Shown here: positions 7,538-16,492 of the stretch, piece after piece | How positions within the stretch are numbered: position 1 is the first letter of the stretch | Layout of the letters: every line of letters starts with the position of its first letter | DNA from: Novosphingobium guangzhouense | GTDB taxonomy: Bacteria; Pseudomonadota; Alphaproteobacteria; Sphingomonadales; Sphingomonadaceae | NCBI RefSeq assembly: GCF_002896965.1 | Contig: NZ_LYMM01000073.1 | Span: 62,001-126,000 of the forward strand | Direction of reading: 5' to 3' | DNA length: 64,000 bases | Position numbers and translations under genes: made by a program | Notes under the pieces: model-generated | Databases searched by the model: none | What the model was told of the DNA's origin: nothing | Seen by the model: only the letters and a program-made list of their open reading frames with translations

Positions 7538-8866
7538 ATGCATGTCGCCTATAGCCTGATCGGCATCGTTCTCATCATGGCGGCAGCCTTCCTGCTCTCG
7601 ACCGACCGCAAGGCCATCCGCCCGCGCGTGGTCTGCGCAGCCTTCGCGCTGCAGGCGGGCCTGGCCGCGCTGGTGCTCTACGTGCCGTTCGGCAACCGCA
7701 TGCTGCGCGGCGCCGCCTCGGGCGTCGAAGGGCTGCTGAGCTACGCCCACGAAGGCGTGACGTTCCTGTTCGGCCCGCTCGCCTCGCCGGAAATCGGCGG
7801 CACCAGCTTCGCCATCGCGGCGCTGCCGGTGATCATCTTCTTCGCCTCGCTGATCTCGATCCTGTATTACCTGCGCATCATGCCGCTGGTGGTGCGCTGG
7901 CTGGGCGGCGCGCTGGAGAAGGTGACCGGGATCAGCAAGGTCGAAAGCCTGTGCGCTGCCTCCAACATCTTCGTGGGGCAAAGCGAAGCGCCGCTGGTGA
8001 TCCGCCCCTACCTTGCCTCGCTCAACCCGTCGCAGCTGTTCTGCGTGATGACGGTGGGCCTGGCGGGCGTGGCCGGCACGATCCTGGCCGCCTACGCCTC
8101 GATGGGCATCCGCATCGACTATCTTGTCGCCGCTGCCTTCATGTCGGCGCCGGGCGGCATCTTCATGGCCAAGATGATCATGCCCGACCCGCGCCCGACG
8201 GTGGCCGGTGACGCCGTCGAGGTCCACGAAGGCACCCTGCCCCCCGCAGGTGCCGCCGCCGCCGCGATGAACCGCGCCGACGTCACCCACCTCCCCGGCG
8301 TCCATGTCGACGAACCCGAAGCGGTCGAACATGACGAGGAAAAGCCCGCCAACATCATCATGGCCGCGTCGCAGGGCGCGCAGACCGGCGTGAAGCTGGC
8401 GGTCGCCGTGGGCGCAATGGTCCTGGCCTTCGTGGCATTGATCGCGCTGGCCAACGGCTTCGTCGGCTGGGCAGCGGGGCTGTTCGGCTTCCAGGGCGTG
8501 ACGTTCCAGTCGCTGCTGGGCTACATCTTCGCACCGATCTTCTACCTCCTCGCCACGCCCGACTGGACCGAGGCGCTGCATGCCGGCGGCCTGTTCGGCA
8601 CCAAGATCGTGCTCAACGAATTCGTCTCGTTCATCGAACTGGGCAAGGACGGCGCGCTTTCGCCCCGCACCGTCGCGGTGGTGACGTTCGCGCTGTGCGG
8701 CTTCGCCAACTTCTCGTCGATCGCGATCCAGATGGCGGTGACCGGCGGCCTTGCGCCCAACCAGCGCCCGATCATTGCCAAGCTGGGCATCCGCGCGCTG
8801 GCGGCAGGCAGCCTGTCCAACCTGATGAGCGCGGCGCTGGCGGGCCTGTTCCTGACGGTCGCCTGA
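7538..8866 (+). CDS. Concentrative nucleoside transporter (CNT/NupC family)
   Basis: The 442-residue inner-membrane protein imports nucleosides using a cation gradient. Recognisable CNT segments include GVTFLFGPLASPEIGG, ASNIFVGQSEAPLVIRPYL, AYASMGI, SAPGGIFMAKMIMPD, GTKIVLNEFVSFI and ALCGFANFSSIAIQ. Residues of about 224-275 form a hydrophilic Pro/Ala/His/Asp/Glu-rich insertion between two membrane segments that is longer than in Escherichia coli NupC. It lies directly downstream of the phased repeat array, which could control it. It converges with the EamA gene ending at 8876. Confidence 0.93.
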   Translation: MHVAYSLIGIVLIMAAAFLLSTDRKAIRPRVVCAAFALQAGLAALVLYVPFGNRMLRGAASGVEGLLSYAHEGVTFLFGPLASPEIGGTSFAIAALPVIIFFASLISILYYLRIMPLVVRWLGGALEKVTGISKVESLCAASNIFVGQSEAPLVIRPYLASLNPSQLFCVMTVGLAGVAGTILAAYASMGIRIDYLVAAAFMSAPGGIFMAKMIMPDPRPTVAGDAVEVHEGTLPPAGAAAAAMNRADVTHLPGVHVDEPEAVEHDEEKPANIIMAASQGAQTGVKLAVAVGAMVLAFVALIALANGFVGWAAGLFGFQGVTFQSLLGYIFAPIFYLLATPDWTEALHAGGLFGTKIVLNEFVSFIELGKDGALSPRTVAVVTFALCGFANFSSIAIQMAVTGGLAPNQRPIIAKLGIRALAAGSLSNLMSAALAGLFLTVA

Positions 8867-8875
8867 GACGGCGGC

Positions 8876-9781
8876 CTAGCCGCGCCGCCGCGCCAGCTCG
8901 GCGGCCGACAGCACGATCCCCGCAAGGATCAGCACCATGCCAAGTACGTGGTAGCCCTCCAGCCTCTCGCCCAGCAGCAGGGCTGAAAGCAGCGCCCCGA
9001 ACAACGGCATCAGCGTGATCGCCTGCCCCGACCGCGCGGCACCAAGGTCCGCGGTCGCGGCGTTATAGATGAAATAGGCCAGGACCGAGGGAAACACCCC
9101 GACATAGACGAAGGCAGCCAGCACCTTGGCGCTCCAGACGACCTTCAGCCCCTGCGCCGCCTCCATCGCGGCCAGCGGCGCCATCACCACCGCGCCGATC
9201 AGGAACACCAGCAGCAGGAAACTGGCCGAGGCGACCGGCGGCCGCTTGCGCAGCAGCACGGTGTAAAGCGCCCACACCACAACGCCGCCCAGCACCAGCG
9301 CATCGCCCACGCCAAGCCGCAAGGTCGCCAGCGCGGCAATGTCTCCCCGGAACACGATGGCGACGACGCCGACGGTGGACAGTGCGACACCGGCCTTGTG
9401 CAGCGTCCCTGCCCGCGTGCCGAAGATCGCGCGGTCCAGCACCAGCACAAGTGCCGGGATCGATGCCTGCAGCAACAGCGCATTGGCCGCGCTGGTGTAA
9501 TGGAGCCCGGAATAGACGAACGAATTGAAGCATACGATGCCCAGGAACCCCAGCGCCGCGATCCAGCGCCACCCAGCCGCCAGCGCCGCGCGCTCCGCCC
9601 ACGCCTGCCGCGCTGCAAAGGGCAGCAACAGCAGAACCGCGATCAGCCAGCGCCCGAACGCCAGCGTGAACGGCGGGATGTCATCGCGCACTGCCCGCCC
9701 GGTGATCGAATTTCCCGCCCAGAACAGCATCACAAGGCCGAGCAGAAGGAAAGCGCGCAAATGCGAAGTGGATTTCGGCAT
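8876..9781 (-). CDS. EamA/DMT family transporter
   Basis: The protein has ten predicted membrane helices arranged as two EamA repeats. The first includes LVMLFWAGNSITGRAVRDDIPPF and the second includes GDALVLGGVVVWALYTVLLRKR. The family contains exporters of metabolites and amino acids; the substrate is unknown. An ATG at 9805 is possible, but GGAG lies five bases before the ATG at 9781, which gives 301 residues and the usual N-terminus. It converges with the nucleoside transporter. Confidence 0.88.
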   Translation of the reverse strand: MPKSTSHLRAFLLLGLVMLFWAGNSITGRAVRDDIPPFTLAFGRWLIAVLLLLPFAARQAWAERAALAAGWRWIAALGFLGIVCFNSFVYSGLHYTSAANALLLQASIPALVLVLDRAIFGTRAGTLHKAGVALSTVGVVAIVFRGDIAALATLRLGVGDALVLGGVVVWALYTVLLRKRPPVASASFLLLVFLIGAVVMAPLAAMEAAQGLKVVWSAKVLAAFVYVGVFPSVLAYFIYNAATADLGAARSGQAITLMPLFGALLSALLLGERLEGYHVLGMVLILAGIVLSAAELARRRG

Positions 9782-9825
9782 GATTGCTCCGCTGGTCGCC
9801 ACCAATCAGCCGCCGGACGCGTCCG

Positions 9826-10671
9826 TCAGCCCAGCGCCTTGTCGAGCATCTGCGCAAGCCGCAGCCCGGCGCGCTCGATCCGCTCGTCAACGATGGGAAT
9901 CGCCTGTTCAATGGCGGCGTTGGTCCAGACGATCTTCTGCGGCTCCTTCACACCGCAGGGCAGCTTGCCACCGAAAGCCAGCGGATAAAGCACGTCGCGG
10001 CTGATCTCGTAACTTTCGCGGGTCCAGTCTTCCAGCGTGCCGGTGGCCAGTCGCGCCTTCTCCGCCGCGCTATAGACGCGCACCAGCGGCGGACGAGCCG
10101 ACGTGATCGCGCGTTCGGCCAGCGTCGTGTCCCATATCGAATGCAGGTTTCGACCCGGCGCATCGCCGTAGTCGGCCTTCACCGCGTTGCCGCCCATGTC
10201 CTCGTTCTCACCGACATGGAGAGGCTGGTGGATGTCGCCTACGAAGTGGACAAGGAAGGCCAGCGCCTCAAGCCGCAGCACGGGCGCCAGCTTGCGGTTG
10301 GCCAGCAGCTTTTCGTCCCGCTCGATCTGCGCGGTGGCGCACATGCCGTCGCGGCACAGCTGCTTGAGGTCGAACGTCCCGCAGACCGGCTGGTCGTGGT
10401 AGTGCCAGGAATTCTGGTACGCCCAGCGCCAGCGCTCGCCCTTGATGCAGTCGGGCCAGGTCGCGGCATCCTCGATCGTGCGCATCGAACATTTGGGCGT
10501 GTCCATCTCGCGTTCATGGGCGAGCAGCTTGCGGATGGCGACGCGGGTTGCCGGCTTCACATTGACCATGGCGATGCCAGCCACCGTGCGATGCCCCATC
10601 GCACCCCAAGCGAAAGCCGGACTGGAAACGATAGTCGCCAGCGCGGCGAAGAGAAGGAAAAGCTTGCGCAT
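9826..10671 (-). CDS. Secreted S1/P1-type nuclease
   Basis: From the ATG at 10671 the protein has 281 residues with a signal peptide (MRKLFLLFAALATIVSSPAFA) and a mature N-terminus beginning at the zinc-binding Trp of WGAMGHRTVAGIA. Further zinc ligands are seen in DAATWPDCIK, QNSWHYHD and LVHFVGDIHQPLHVG, and in GGNAVKADYG. S1/P1 enzymes are trinuclear-zinc nucleases that cut single-stranded DNA and RNA and release 5' nucleotides, here probably in the periplasm or outside the cell. It starts two bases downstream of the GST stop and is likely co-transcribed with it. Confidence 0.93.
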   Translation of the reverse strand: MRKLFLLFAALATIVSSPAFAWGAMGHRTVAGIAMVNVKPATRVAIRKLLAHEREMDTPKCSMRTIEDAATWPDCIKGERWRWAYQNSWHYHDQPVCGTFDLKQLCRDGMCATAQIERDEKLLANRKLAPVLRLEALAFLVHFVGDIHQPLHVGENEDMGGNAVKADYGDAPGRNLHSIWDTTLAERAITSARPPLVRVYSAAEKARLATGTLEDWTRESYEISRDVLYPLAFGGKLPCGVKEPQKIVWTNAAIEQAIPIVDERIERAGLRLAQMLDKALG

Positions 10672-10673
10672 GA

Positions 10674-11339
10674 TCAGGCTACCGGCTGGTCGTATTGTTC
10701 GATGACCCAGTCTTCCGCCTCTGCGGCAGCGATCCAGGCCTGCATCCATTCGTGTTCCCACACCGCCTGCATATAGGCCTGCGCGAAGCCGGGCACGCCG
10801 ATGCCGTAAGTCAGGAAGCGGCTGACCACAGGTGCGTAGAACACGTCGGCCGCGCCGAACGTGCCGAACAGGAACGGCCCGCCCTTGCCGAACCGCGCCC
10901 GTGCCTCTGCCCAAAGCGTGAGAATGCGCACGATGTCGCCGCGCGTCTCGTCGTCGAGGCCGGGCAGCGTCACGCGCGAACGGATGTTCATCGGGCAATT
11001 GCGGCGCAGGGCAAGGTAGCTGGAGTGCATTTCCGCCACCATCGACCGCGCCATGGCGCGCGCGGCATCATCCTTGGGCCAGAAACGGTCGCGTCCCACC
11101 TTGTCGGCCAGATAATCAACGATGGCGAGCGAATCCCATGCCACTGCCTCTCCGTCCCACAGGATCGGCACTTTTCCCTGGCTGGGGGCAAGGTCGTCCG
11201 AGGACTTCTTGAAGGCTTCCCATTCCTCGCCGAACAGGGGCACGGTGATCTCGTCGAAATGCAGGCCCGACTGCTTGCAGGCAAGCCAGCCGCGCAGCGA
11301 CCAGCTGGAATAGTTCTTGTTGCCGATGATAAGCTTCAC
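10674..11339 (-). CDS. Glutathione S-transferase family protein
   Basis: The 221-residue cytosolic protein has a thioredoxin-like N-terminus (MKLIIGNKNYSSWSLRGWLA, with the SSWS active-site region) and QGKVPILWDGEAVAWDSLAIVDYL, the cis-Pro and glutathione-contacting Asp-Ser segment. A helical C-terminal domain follows. The start MKLIIGNKNYSSWSLR resembles a common proteobacterial GST subgroup of unknown substrate. It precedes the secreted nuclease with almost no gap. Confidence 0.9.
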   Translation of the reverse strand: MKLIIGNKNYSSWSLRGWLACKQSGLHFDEITVPLFGEEWEAFKKSSDDLAPSQGKVPILWDGEAVAWDSLAIVDYLADKVGRDRFWPKDDAARAMARSMVAEMHSSYLALRRNCPMNIRSRVTLPGLDDETRGDIVRILTLWAEARARFGKGGPFLFGTFGAADVFYAPVVSRFLTYGIGVPGFAQAYMQAVWEHEWMQAWIAAAEAEDWVIEQYDQPVA

Positions 11340-11430
11340 GGGGCGGCGTTCCTCCGAAAGTGGCTGAACACCGGGCCTAGAGGCTGGGGGGCGATGTGTC
11401 GAGGTTCAACCGGGGTATCGCAGCCCGGTA

Positions 11431-12432
11431 TCAGAATGCCCGCGTGATCAGGTAGAACACCGCGCCAACCGCAGCGCTTGCAGGGATCGTCACGAACCAT
11501 GCCACGATCACCCGGCTCGCCACCGACCAGCGCACCGCGCTTGACCGGCGCGCAGCGCCCGTGCCGACGATGGAGCCGGTGATCGCATGAGTAGTCGAAA
11601 CCGGAATGCCCAGCGCCGATGCGCCGAACACCACGATCGACCCGGCGGTGGAGGCACAGAAGCCGGAATGGTGGTTCAGCTTGGTCAGCTTGGAGCCCAT
11701 CGTCTTGATGATCTTCCATCCGCCCGACAGCGTACCCAGCGAAATCGCCAGATAGCACGACAGCACTACCCAGTGCGGCACGTGGAACCCGCCGGACATG
11801 TGCCCGGTGGAATAGAGCAGCACCGCGATGATACCCATCGTCTTCTGCGCATCGTTGCCGCCGTGACTGATCGAATAGGCGGCGCTGGAAAGCAGGTGCA
11901 GGCTCTTGAAGATGCCGTTCGACTGGCGCGGGGACGTACCCTTGAACAGCCAGCTGGTCAGCAGCATCAGCAACATTGCGATGGCAAAGCCCAGCACTGG
12001 CGAGATGAAGATCGCGGCGATCGTCTTCACCGTGCCCGAACTTTCGACGACGCCGAAGCCGCCATGCGCCATGCCGGCGCCCAGAAGGCCGCCGATCAGC
12101 GCGTGACTGGAGCTTGAGGGGATGCCCTTCACCCAGGTCAGCACGTTCCAGAACATCGCCCCGACCAGAGCCCCGAATACAACCGCCGGGGTCACCGCAT
12201 CGACGTTGATGATGCCCTTGCCCACCGTCTCGGCCACGTGCAGCCCGACGAAGAAATAGGCCAGGAAGTTGCCGGCCGCCGCGAACAGCACCGCCAGTAC
12301 CGGGGAAAGCAACCGCGTAGCCACAACCGTCGCAATTGCGTTGGCGGCGTCATGCAGACCGTTGAGGAAATCGAACGCCAGCGCAAGCGCGACGAGGCCG
12401 ATCAGCAGCGGCAGGGCAAGGCTGTGGTCCAT
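11431..12432 (-). CDS. pit: Low-affinity inorganic phosphate transporter (Pit family)
   Basis: The 333-residue membrane protein contains both PiT signatures: ALAFDFLNGLHDAANAIATVVATR in the N-terminal half and SAAYSISHGGNDAQKTMGIIA in the second. GIPVSTTHAITGSIVGTGAA lies near the C-terminus. Pit carriers import phosphate as a metal-phosphate complex with protons. It lies 12 bp downstream of the NUDIX-DUF47 gene; pairing with a DUF47 PhoU-like protein is common for this family and points to co-regulation by phosphate. Confidence 0.95.
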   Translation of the reverse strand: MDHSLALPLLIGLVALALAFDFLNGLHDAANAIATVVATRLLSPVLAVLFAAAGNFLAYFFVGLHVAETVGKGIINVDAVTPAVVFGALVGAMFWNVLTWVKGIPSSSSHALIGGLLGAGMAHGGFGVVESSGTVKTIAAIFISPVLGFAIAMLLMLLTSWLFKGTSPRQSNGIFKSLHLLSSAAYSISHGGNDAQKTMGIIAVLLYSTGHMSGGFHVPHWVVLSCYLAISLGTLSGGWKIIKTMGSKLTKLNHHSGFCASTAGSIVVFGASALGIPVSTTHAITGSIVGTGAARRSSAVRWSVASRVIVAWFVTIPASAAVGAVFYLITRAF

Positions 12433-12444
12433 CTTGGCGGCCGC

Positions 12445-13578
12445 TTACGAGTGGTCGATGACCAGTCCGTCGATCTCGTTCGCGAGGTCTTCGAAACGGT
12501 CGACCACGCGCTCAAGGCGCTTGAACATTTCCTGGCGCACGAAGAAGTGCATCGGCTCCTTGAGGTCCGCCTTGAACAGACGCTTCAGGCCGGCCGCGTG
12601 GATTTCGTCAGCATGCCCTTCCATGCGCACAAGGCGCTCGGTCAGTTCGTGCAAGCGGTGGCCGTTGTCGCCAATCTTGCGCAGCAGCGGGATCGCTTCG
12701 GCGGTCAGGCGCGCGGCGTCGACGATGATCGCAGTCATGTCGATCATCTCCGGCTCGAACTCGGTCACTTCGTAAAGATCGCAGGCCCCGGCCGTCTGCT
12801 GCATCTCGTCGATGGCATCGTCCATCGTGTTGATCAGGCTGGTGATGGCGGAGCGGTCGAACGGCGTGAGGAAGCTGCGGCGCACCGTCTGCAGCACCTC
12901 GCGGGTGATGTCGTCGGCGTCGTGCTCGCGCTCGGCGATTTCGCGGATGTGCTGCGCGCGACCGGGCCCGCCCTGCGCCAGACGGGCAAGCGCGTCGGCG
13001 CCAGCCACCAGCGTGGCGGCCTGACGCTCGAACAGGTCGAAGAAGTTGCCCTGCTCCGGCAGGAGCTTCTGGAACCAGGCGAACATGGCATTGACCCCTG
13101 TCTTGCTGGCCACCGTGTCCACGGCCGCGCCCAGGAAGCGCGCGGGACTGGCGGCGGCGCGGAACTCTCTTGCGCCGAAGGAACGTATGAGGGCCCGAAG
13201 ATCCTCTTCATCGACCGCCCTAGCCGCTTCCTCCAGCGAGAACCAGCGCCGTTCGCGTTGGTGCTGTTCGTCCCATGTGGAAAGTTCGTCGGTAACCGCG
13301 AAAGGATAGACGTCAACGTCGGCCCAAACCCAGGCGCCTGAATTGCGCTGCTTGCGGTAGCGATAGGAACCCAGCGGCACCGGGCACGTGGCGCCGAGCA
13401 CCCCCGCCTCCTCTTCCGCTTCCTTGGAAGCGGCTGCGTGCGGCTGCAGGCCCTTCATCAGCCCGCCCTTGGGGATAACCCAGCGGCGCGTCTGGCGCGA
13501 CGTGATGAGCAGTATCTGGATGGGTGCGTCGATGGCGGGGCCAACGGTGCGATAGGGAAGAACGGCAATCTGGCGCAC
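12445..13578 (-). CDS. NUDIX hydrolase fused in frame to DUF47 (PhoU-like) protein
   Basis: One uninterrupted frame encodes two domains. A GTG at 13578 with GGAG nine bases upstream gives 377 residues. Residues about 1-136 are a NUDIX domain: RRWVIPKGGLMKGLQPHAAA then SKEAEEEAGV, where the Arg of REUxEE is Lys and the first Glu of the box is Leu. Residues 165-377 (MFAWFQKLLPEQGNFFDLF onward) are a complete DUF47 PhoU-like helical protein of the usual 213 residues. An in-frame ATG at 13086, preceded by AGGGGT, could also start DUF47 separately. The gene sits directly upstream of pit. The NUDIX substrate is unknown; nucleotides or diphosphoinositol/polyphosphate-type compounds are family precedents. 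Confidence 0.85.
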   Translation of the reverse strand: MRQIAVLPYRTVGPAIDAPIQILLITSRQTRRWVIPKGGLMKGLQPHAAASKEAEEEAGVLGATCPVPLGSYRYRKQRNSGAWVWADVDVYPFAVTDELSTWDEQHQRERRWFSLEEAARAVDEEDLRALIRSFGAREFRAAASPARFLGAAVDTVASKTGVNAMFAWFQKLLPEQGNFFDLFERQAATLVAGADALARLAQGGPGRAQHIREIAEREHDADDITREVLQTVRRSFLTPFDRSAITSLINTMDDAIDEMQQTAGACDLYEVTEFEPEMIDMTAIIVDAARLTAEAIPLLRKIGDNGHRLHELTERLVRMEGHADEIHAAGLKRLFKADLKEPMHFFVRQEMFKRLERVVDRFEDLANEIDGLVIDHS

Positions 13579-13728
13579 GGGCGAGATCTCCTTTTCATCC
13601 CTTTCACGCGTGAAGCGGCGGCCCATAGGCGAGCCGGAACCGTCACGCAATCGTCATAAACGAGAATCGCTGCACAAAGGTACAGCGCGAATGTGAAACT
13701 GCGGTGTCCGGCGCAGTAAGGGGGTTAA

Positions 13729-13757
13729 TTCCTCCCCGAGAAACGCTCGGGGAGGAA
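13729..13757 (-). terminator. Hairpin terminator downstream of yihA
   Basis: A perfect 12-bp stem (TTCCTCCCCGAG / CTCGGGGAGGAA) with a five-base loop lies eight bases after the yihA stop. Read on the minus strand it is followed by TTAACCCCC, so the uridine tract is short. It separates the rpmH-yihA block from the NUDIX-pit pair. Confidence 0.65.
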
Positions 13758-13764
13758 CACAAAG

Positions 13765-14406
13765 TCAAAGCTCCGAATCGCTCAGAACCGCAGCGCGCAG
13801 TTCCTCGATCCCCATGCCCTTTTCCGAACTGGTGACGTGCACCACCGGGAAAGCCGCCGGATGCTTGCGCGCCTCAGCCACGGTGGCAGCGTGGACGGCA
13901 TCCAGTTCGCTGGCCTTGATCTTGTCCGCCTTGGTCAGAACCAGACGATAGCCGACCGCCGCCTGATCGAGCATTTCCATCATGTCGAGGTCGACCTGCT
14001 TCACACCATGACGCGAATCGATCAGTACCAGCGTACGCTTCAGTTCCACGCGGCCGCGCAGATAATCGCGCACCAGGCGGCGCCAGGTTTCCACCACCTT
14101 GGGCGGAGCCTTGGCAAAGCCATATCCCGGCATGTCGACCAGGCGAAAGCGCAGCGGATCGCCCACGTCGAAGAAGTTCAGCTCCTGCGTGCGCCCCGGC
14201 GTCACCGAGGCGCGCGCGATCGCCTTGCGGCCGACCAGCGCATTCACCAGCGACGACTTGCCCACGTTGGAGCGGCCGGCGAAGGCGATCTCCGGTGCGT
14301 CCGGATCGGGCAGGAACTTGAGCGCAGGCGCCGATTTCAGGAACGTCACCGGTCCCGAGAACAGCTTGCGCGCGCGCTCCTGCAGCTCTTCCAGTTCCTC
14401 GCTCAC
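13765..14406 (-). CDS. yihA: Ribosome biogenesis GTP-binding protein YihA/YsxC (EngB)
   Basis: The 213-residue GTPase carries G1 AGRSNVGKSS near residue 43, G3 DMPGYG near residue 91, G4 TKAD near residue 156 and a TPGRTQ switch. This is the EngB arrangement. It is required for 50S subunit maturation in other bacteria. Its ATG overlaps the yidC stop (ATGA), continuing the rpmH-rnpA-yidD-yidC-yihA gene order typical of sphingomonads. A hairpin follows its stop. Confidence 0.96.
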   Translation of the reverse strand: MSEELEELQERARKLFSGPVTFLKSAPALKFLPDPDAPEIAFAGRSNVGKSSLVNALVGRKAIARASVTPGRTQELNFFDVGDPLRFRLVDMPGYGFAKAPPKVVETWRRLVRDYLRGRVELKRTLVLIDSRHGVKQVDLDMMEMLDQAAVGYRLVLTKADKIKASELDAVHAATVAEARKHPAAFPVVHVTSSEKGMGIEELRAAVLSDSEL

Positions 14407-16169
14407 TTGCTGCGGGCCGCCGTGCGTGCCTTGTCAGCCGCGTCCTTCTCGGCTTGCGCCTTGAGCTGCGGATGACGGCTGTAGAGGAACTTCTGTTGCG
14501 CGATCGTCAGGATGTTCGACGTGATCCAGTAGACCAGAAGGCCCGAGGCGAACGGCGCCATCACGAACATCATGAACCACGGCATCAACTTGAAGACCTG
14601 CTGCTGCGCCGGGTCCATCTGGGCCGGGTTGAGCTGGAACTGCAGGTACATCGTCGCGCCGAGCAGCAGGGCCAGCAGACCGATCGCCAGGAAGCTGGGC
14701 GGATCGAACGGCAGCAGGCCGAACAGATTCAGAATGTGCAGCGGATCGGGCGCGGACAAGTCCTTGATCCACAGCACGAAAGGCTGGTGGCGCATCTCGA
14801 TCGCCAGGATCAGCGTCTTGTAGAGCGCGAAGAACACCGGAATCTGCAGGAACATCGGCAGACAGCCTGCCAGGGGATTGACCTTCTCCTGCTTGTAGAG
14901 GGCCATGATCTCCTGCTGCTGCTTCTGCTTGTCGTCCTTGTAGCGTTCCTGGATCGCCTTCATCTTCGGCTGGATGGCGCGCATGGCAGCCATCGAGGCG
15001 AACTGGCGCTGGGCGATCGGGAACATGATGCCACGCACGATCACGGTGAGCAGGATGATCGCTACACCGAAGTTATGCGTCAGACTGAACAGCTTGGTGA
15101 GCAGCCAGAAGATCGGCTTCTCGAACCAGCGGAACCAGCCCCAGTCGATCGCAAGGCCGAAGTTGGCGATGCCCTGCGCCTCATAGGCGTCGAGAACCTT
15201 GTGCTCCTTGGCACCCGCGAAAATCTTGGTCGTCACGCTCTGCGCGGTACGCGGCTGGATAACCGACTGCTCGTAGACGACATCGGCGCGGAATATCTGG
15301 TTGCCCATCGAGCGGAAGGTGCTCGTCGCCTTCGCGCCCGAGGGGATCAGAGCCGACATCCAGTAAACGTCGGTGAAGCCAATCCAGTCGGTATTGCCCG
15401 ATTCATTGATCGTGCTCGCCTCGGCCACGTCCTTGTAGTTGGTCGAGAAGCTGACCGAACCGTCAAAGGCGCCGATCGGGCCCGAATGGACGTTCCAGGT
15501 ATCGAGGCTGGCGGTCTTTTCGGTCCGATTGACGATCGCAAAAGGCTTGACCGAAACCGCGTTGCCGCCCGTGTTGGCCACGGTCTGCTTCGCGGTGATC
15601 ATGTAGTTCTGGTCGATCGAATAAGTGATGCCGAAACGCTGGCCGGTCGGGTTGGTCCAGGTCAGGGTAACCGGCGTGCTCGGCGTCAGCACGGCGTTTG
15701 CAGGCGCAATCCAGGTGCGCGGGTTGTTGGTATCCGGCGTCTCGATTCCCTGGCCGACCCAGCCCAGCTGCGTGAACTGCTGCGCGGGCGTGCCGTAAGG
15801 CGAAAAGATACGGACCGGCCCCGAATCCTTCTCCACCGTCTCGCGGTGGTGGTTGATCACAAGATCATCGACGATCGCGCCGTTGAGGTTGATCGAGCCC
15901 GAAAGCCCCGGCGCCTTGATTTTCACGCGGCCCTGCGCGCCCAGTTCGGTCGCCAGATCCTTCGCTTCCAGCGTGCGATCCGCCGCATCCATCAACCCGC
16001 CTTCGCGAGTGGGCTTGGTCGGCTTGGTCGCGTTTTCAGCGCCGCCTGCCGCGACGGTCTGGGTCGGGGTCTTTGCCTGCGGATAGAAGTAGCCGACCCC
16101 GGCCTCCCAGCCGAAGAGCACGAGCGCGGTCAGCACGACCGCGAGGATGATGTTACGCTGCTTTTCCAC
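14403..16169 (-). CDS. yidC: Membrane protein insertase YidC
   Basis: The product has an N-terminal membrane anchor (NIILAVVLTALVLFGW), a long periplasmic domain to about residue 340, and a five-helix insertase core. In the core, MFPIAQRQFASMAAMRAIQPKMKAIQERYKDDKQKQQQEI is the cytoplasmic hairpin and NPLAGCLPMFLQIPVFFALYK the signature. It inserts and folds inner-membrane proteins with or without Sec. The GTG at 16169 gives the family-like N-terminus VEKQRNII and follows AGGAAA; an ATG at 16211 would add 14 residues. It overlaps yihA downstream and follows yidD by a short gap. Confidence 0.96.
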   Translation of the reverse strand: MEKQRNIILAVVLTALVLFGWEAGVGYFYPQAKTPTQTVAAGGAENATKPTKPTREGGLMDAADRTLEAKDLATELGAQGRVKIKAPGLSGSINLNGAIVDDLVINHHRETVEKDSGPVRIFSPYGTPAQQFTQLGWVGQGIETPDTNNPRTWIAPANAVLTPSTPVTLTWTNPTGQRFGITYSIDQNYMITAKQTVANTGGNAVSVKPFAIVNRTEKTASLDTWNVHSGPIGAFDGSVSFSTNYKDVAEASTINESGNTDWIGFTDVYWMSALIPSGAKATSTFRSMGNQIFRADVVYEQSVIQPRTAQSVTTKIFAGAKEHKVLDAYEAQGIANFGLAIDWGWFRWFEKPIFWLLTKLFSLTHNFGVAIILLTVIVRGIMFPIAQRQFASMAAMRAIQPKMKAIQERYKDDKQKQQQEIMALYKQEKVNPLAGCLPMFLQIPVFFALYKTLILAIEMRHQPFVLWIKDLSAPDPLHILNLFGLLPFDPPSFLAIGLLALLLGATMYLQFQLNPAQMDPAQQQVFKLMPWFMMFVMAPFASGLLVYWITSNILTIAQQKFLYSRHPQLKAQAEKDAADKARTAARSK

Positions 16170-16246
16170 GAAGGCCTGTTTCCTGCTCGTATTCCGGTCG
16201 GCGGCGGCCATGTGGGGCCACCGGCTTCAATTCGCTAGTCTAAGGT

Positions 16247-16492
16247 TCAGTCCGGCACGGGATCGTGCCCGTGCCCACCCCACGGATTGCAGCGCAATAG
16301 ACGCCACAGCGCCAGCAATCCACCCTTGATCGCACCATGGCGTCGCACAGCCTCGATCGCGTACTGCGAACACGATGGGGAATAGCGGCAGGTGGGCGGC
16401 ATGATCGCCGATGGGCCAAGTTGCCACAGCCGGGCAACTCCGATGATCGCCAGCCCCGGAAGCGAGACGAGGAAGGCGATGATTCGCTTCAC
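16247..16492 (-). CDS. yidD: Membrane protein insertion efficiency factor YidD
   Basis: The 81-residue protein shows the YidD signature CRYSPSCSQYAIEAVRRHGAIKG and RLLRCNPWGGHGHDPV. It is an amphipathic membrane-associated protein that assists YidC-dependent insertion. Its ATG overlaps the rnpA stop (ATGA), and yidC follows, matching the conserved gene order. Other frames over this segment are shadows. Confidence 0.95.
   Translation of the reverse strand: MKRIIAFLVSLPGLAIIGVARLWQLGPSAIMPPTCRYSPSCSQYAIEAVRRHGAIKGGLLALWRLLRCNPWGGHGHDPVPD

Noticed and set aside
12445..13086. DUF47 as a separate gene only
   Set aside because: An internal ATG with a possible ribosome site exists, but the frame is continuous with a complete NUDIX domain, so I report one gene and note the alternative.
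14454..16238. 594-residue plus-strand frame
   Set aside because: It is antisense to yidC, which has clear motifs and operon context.
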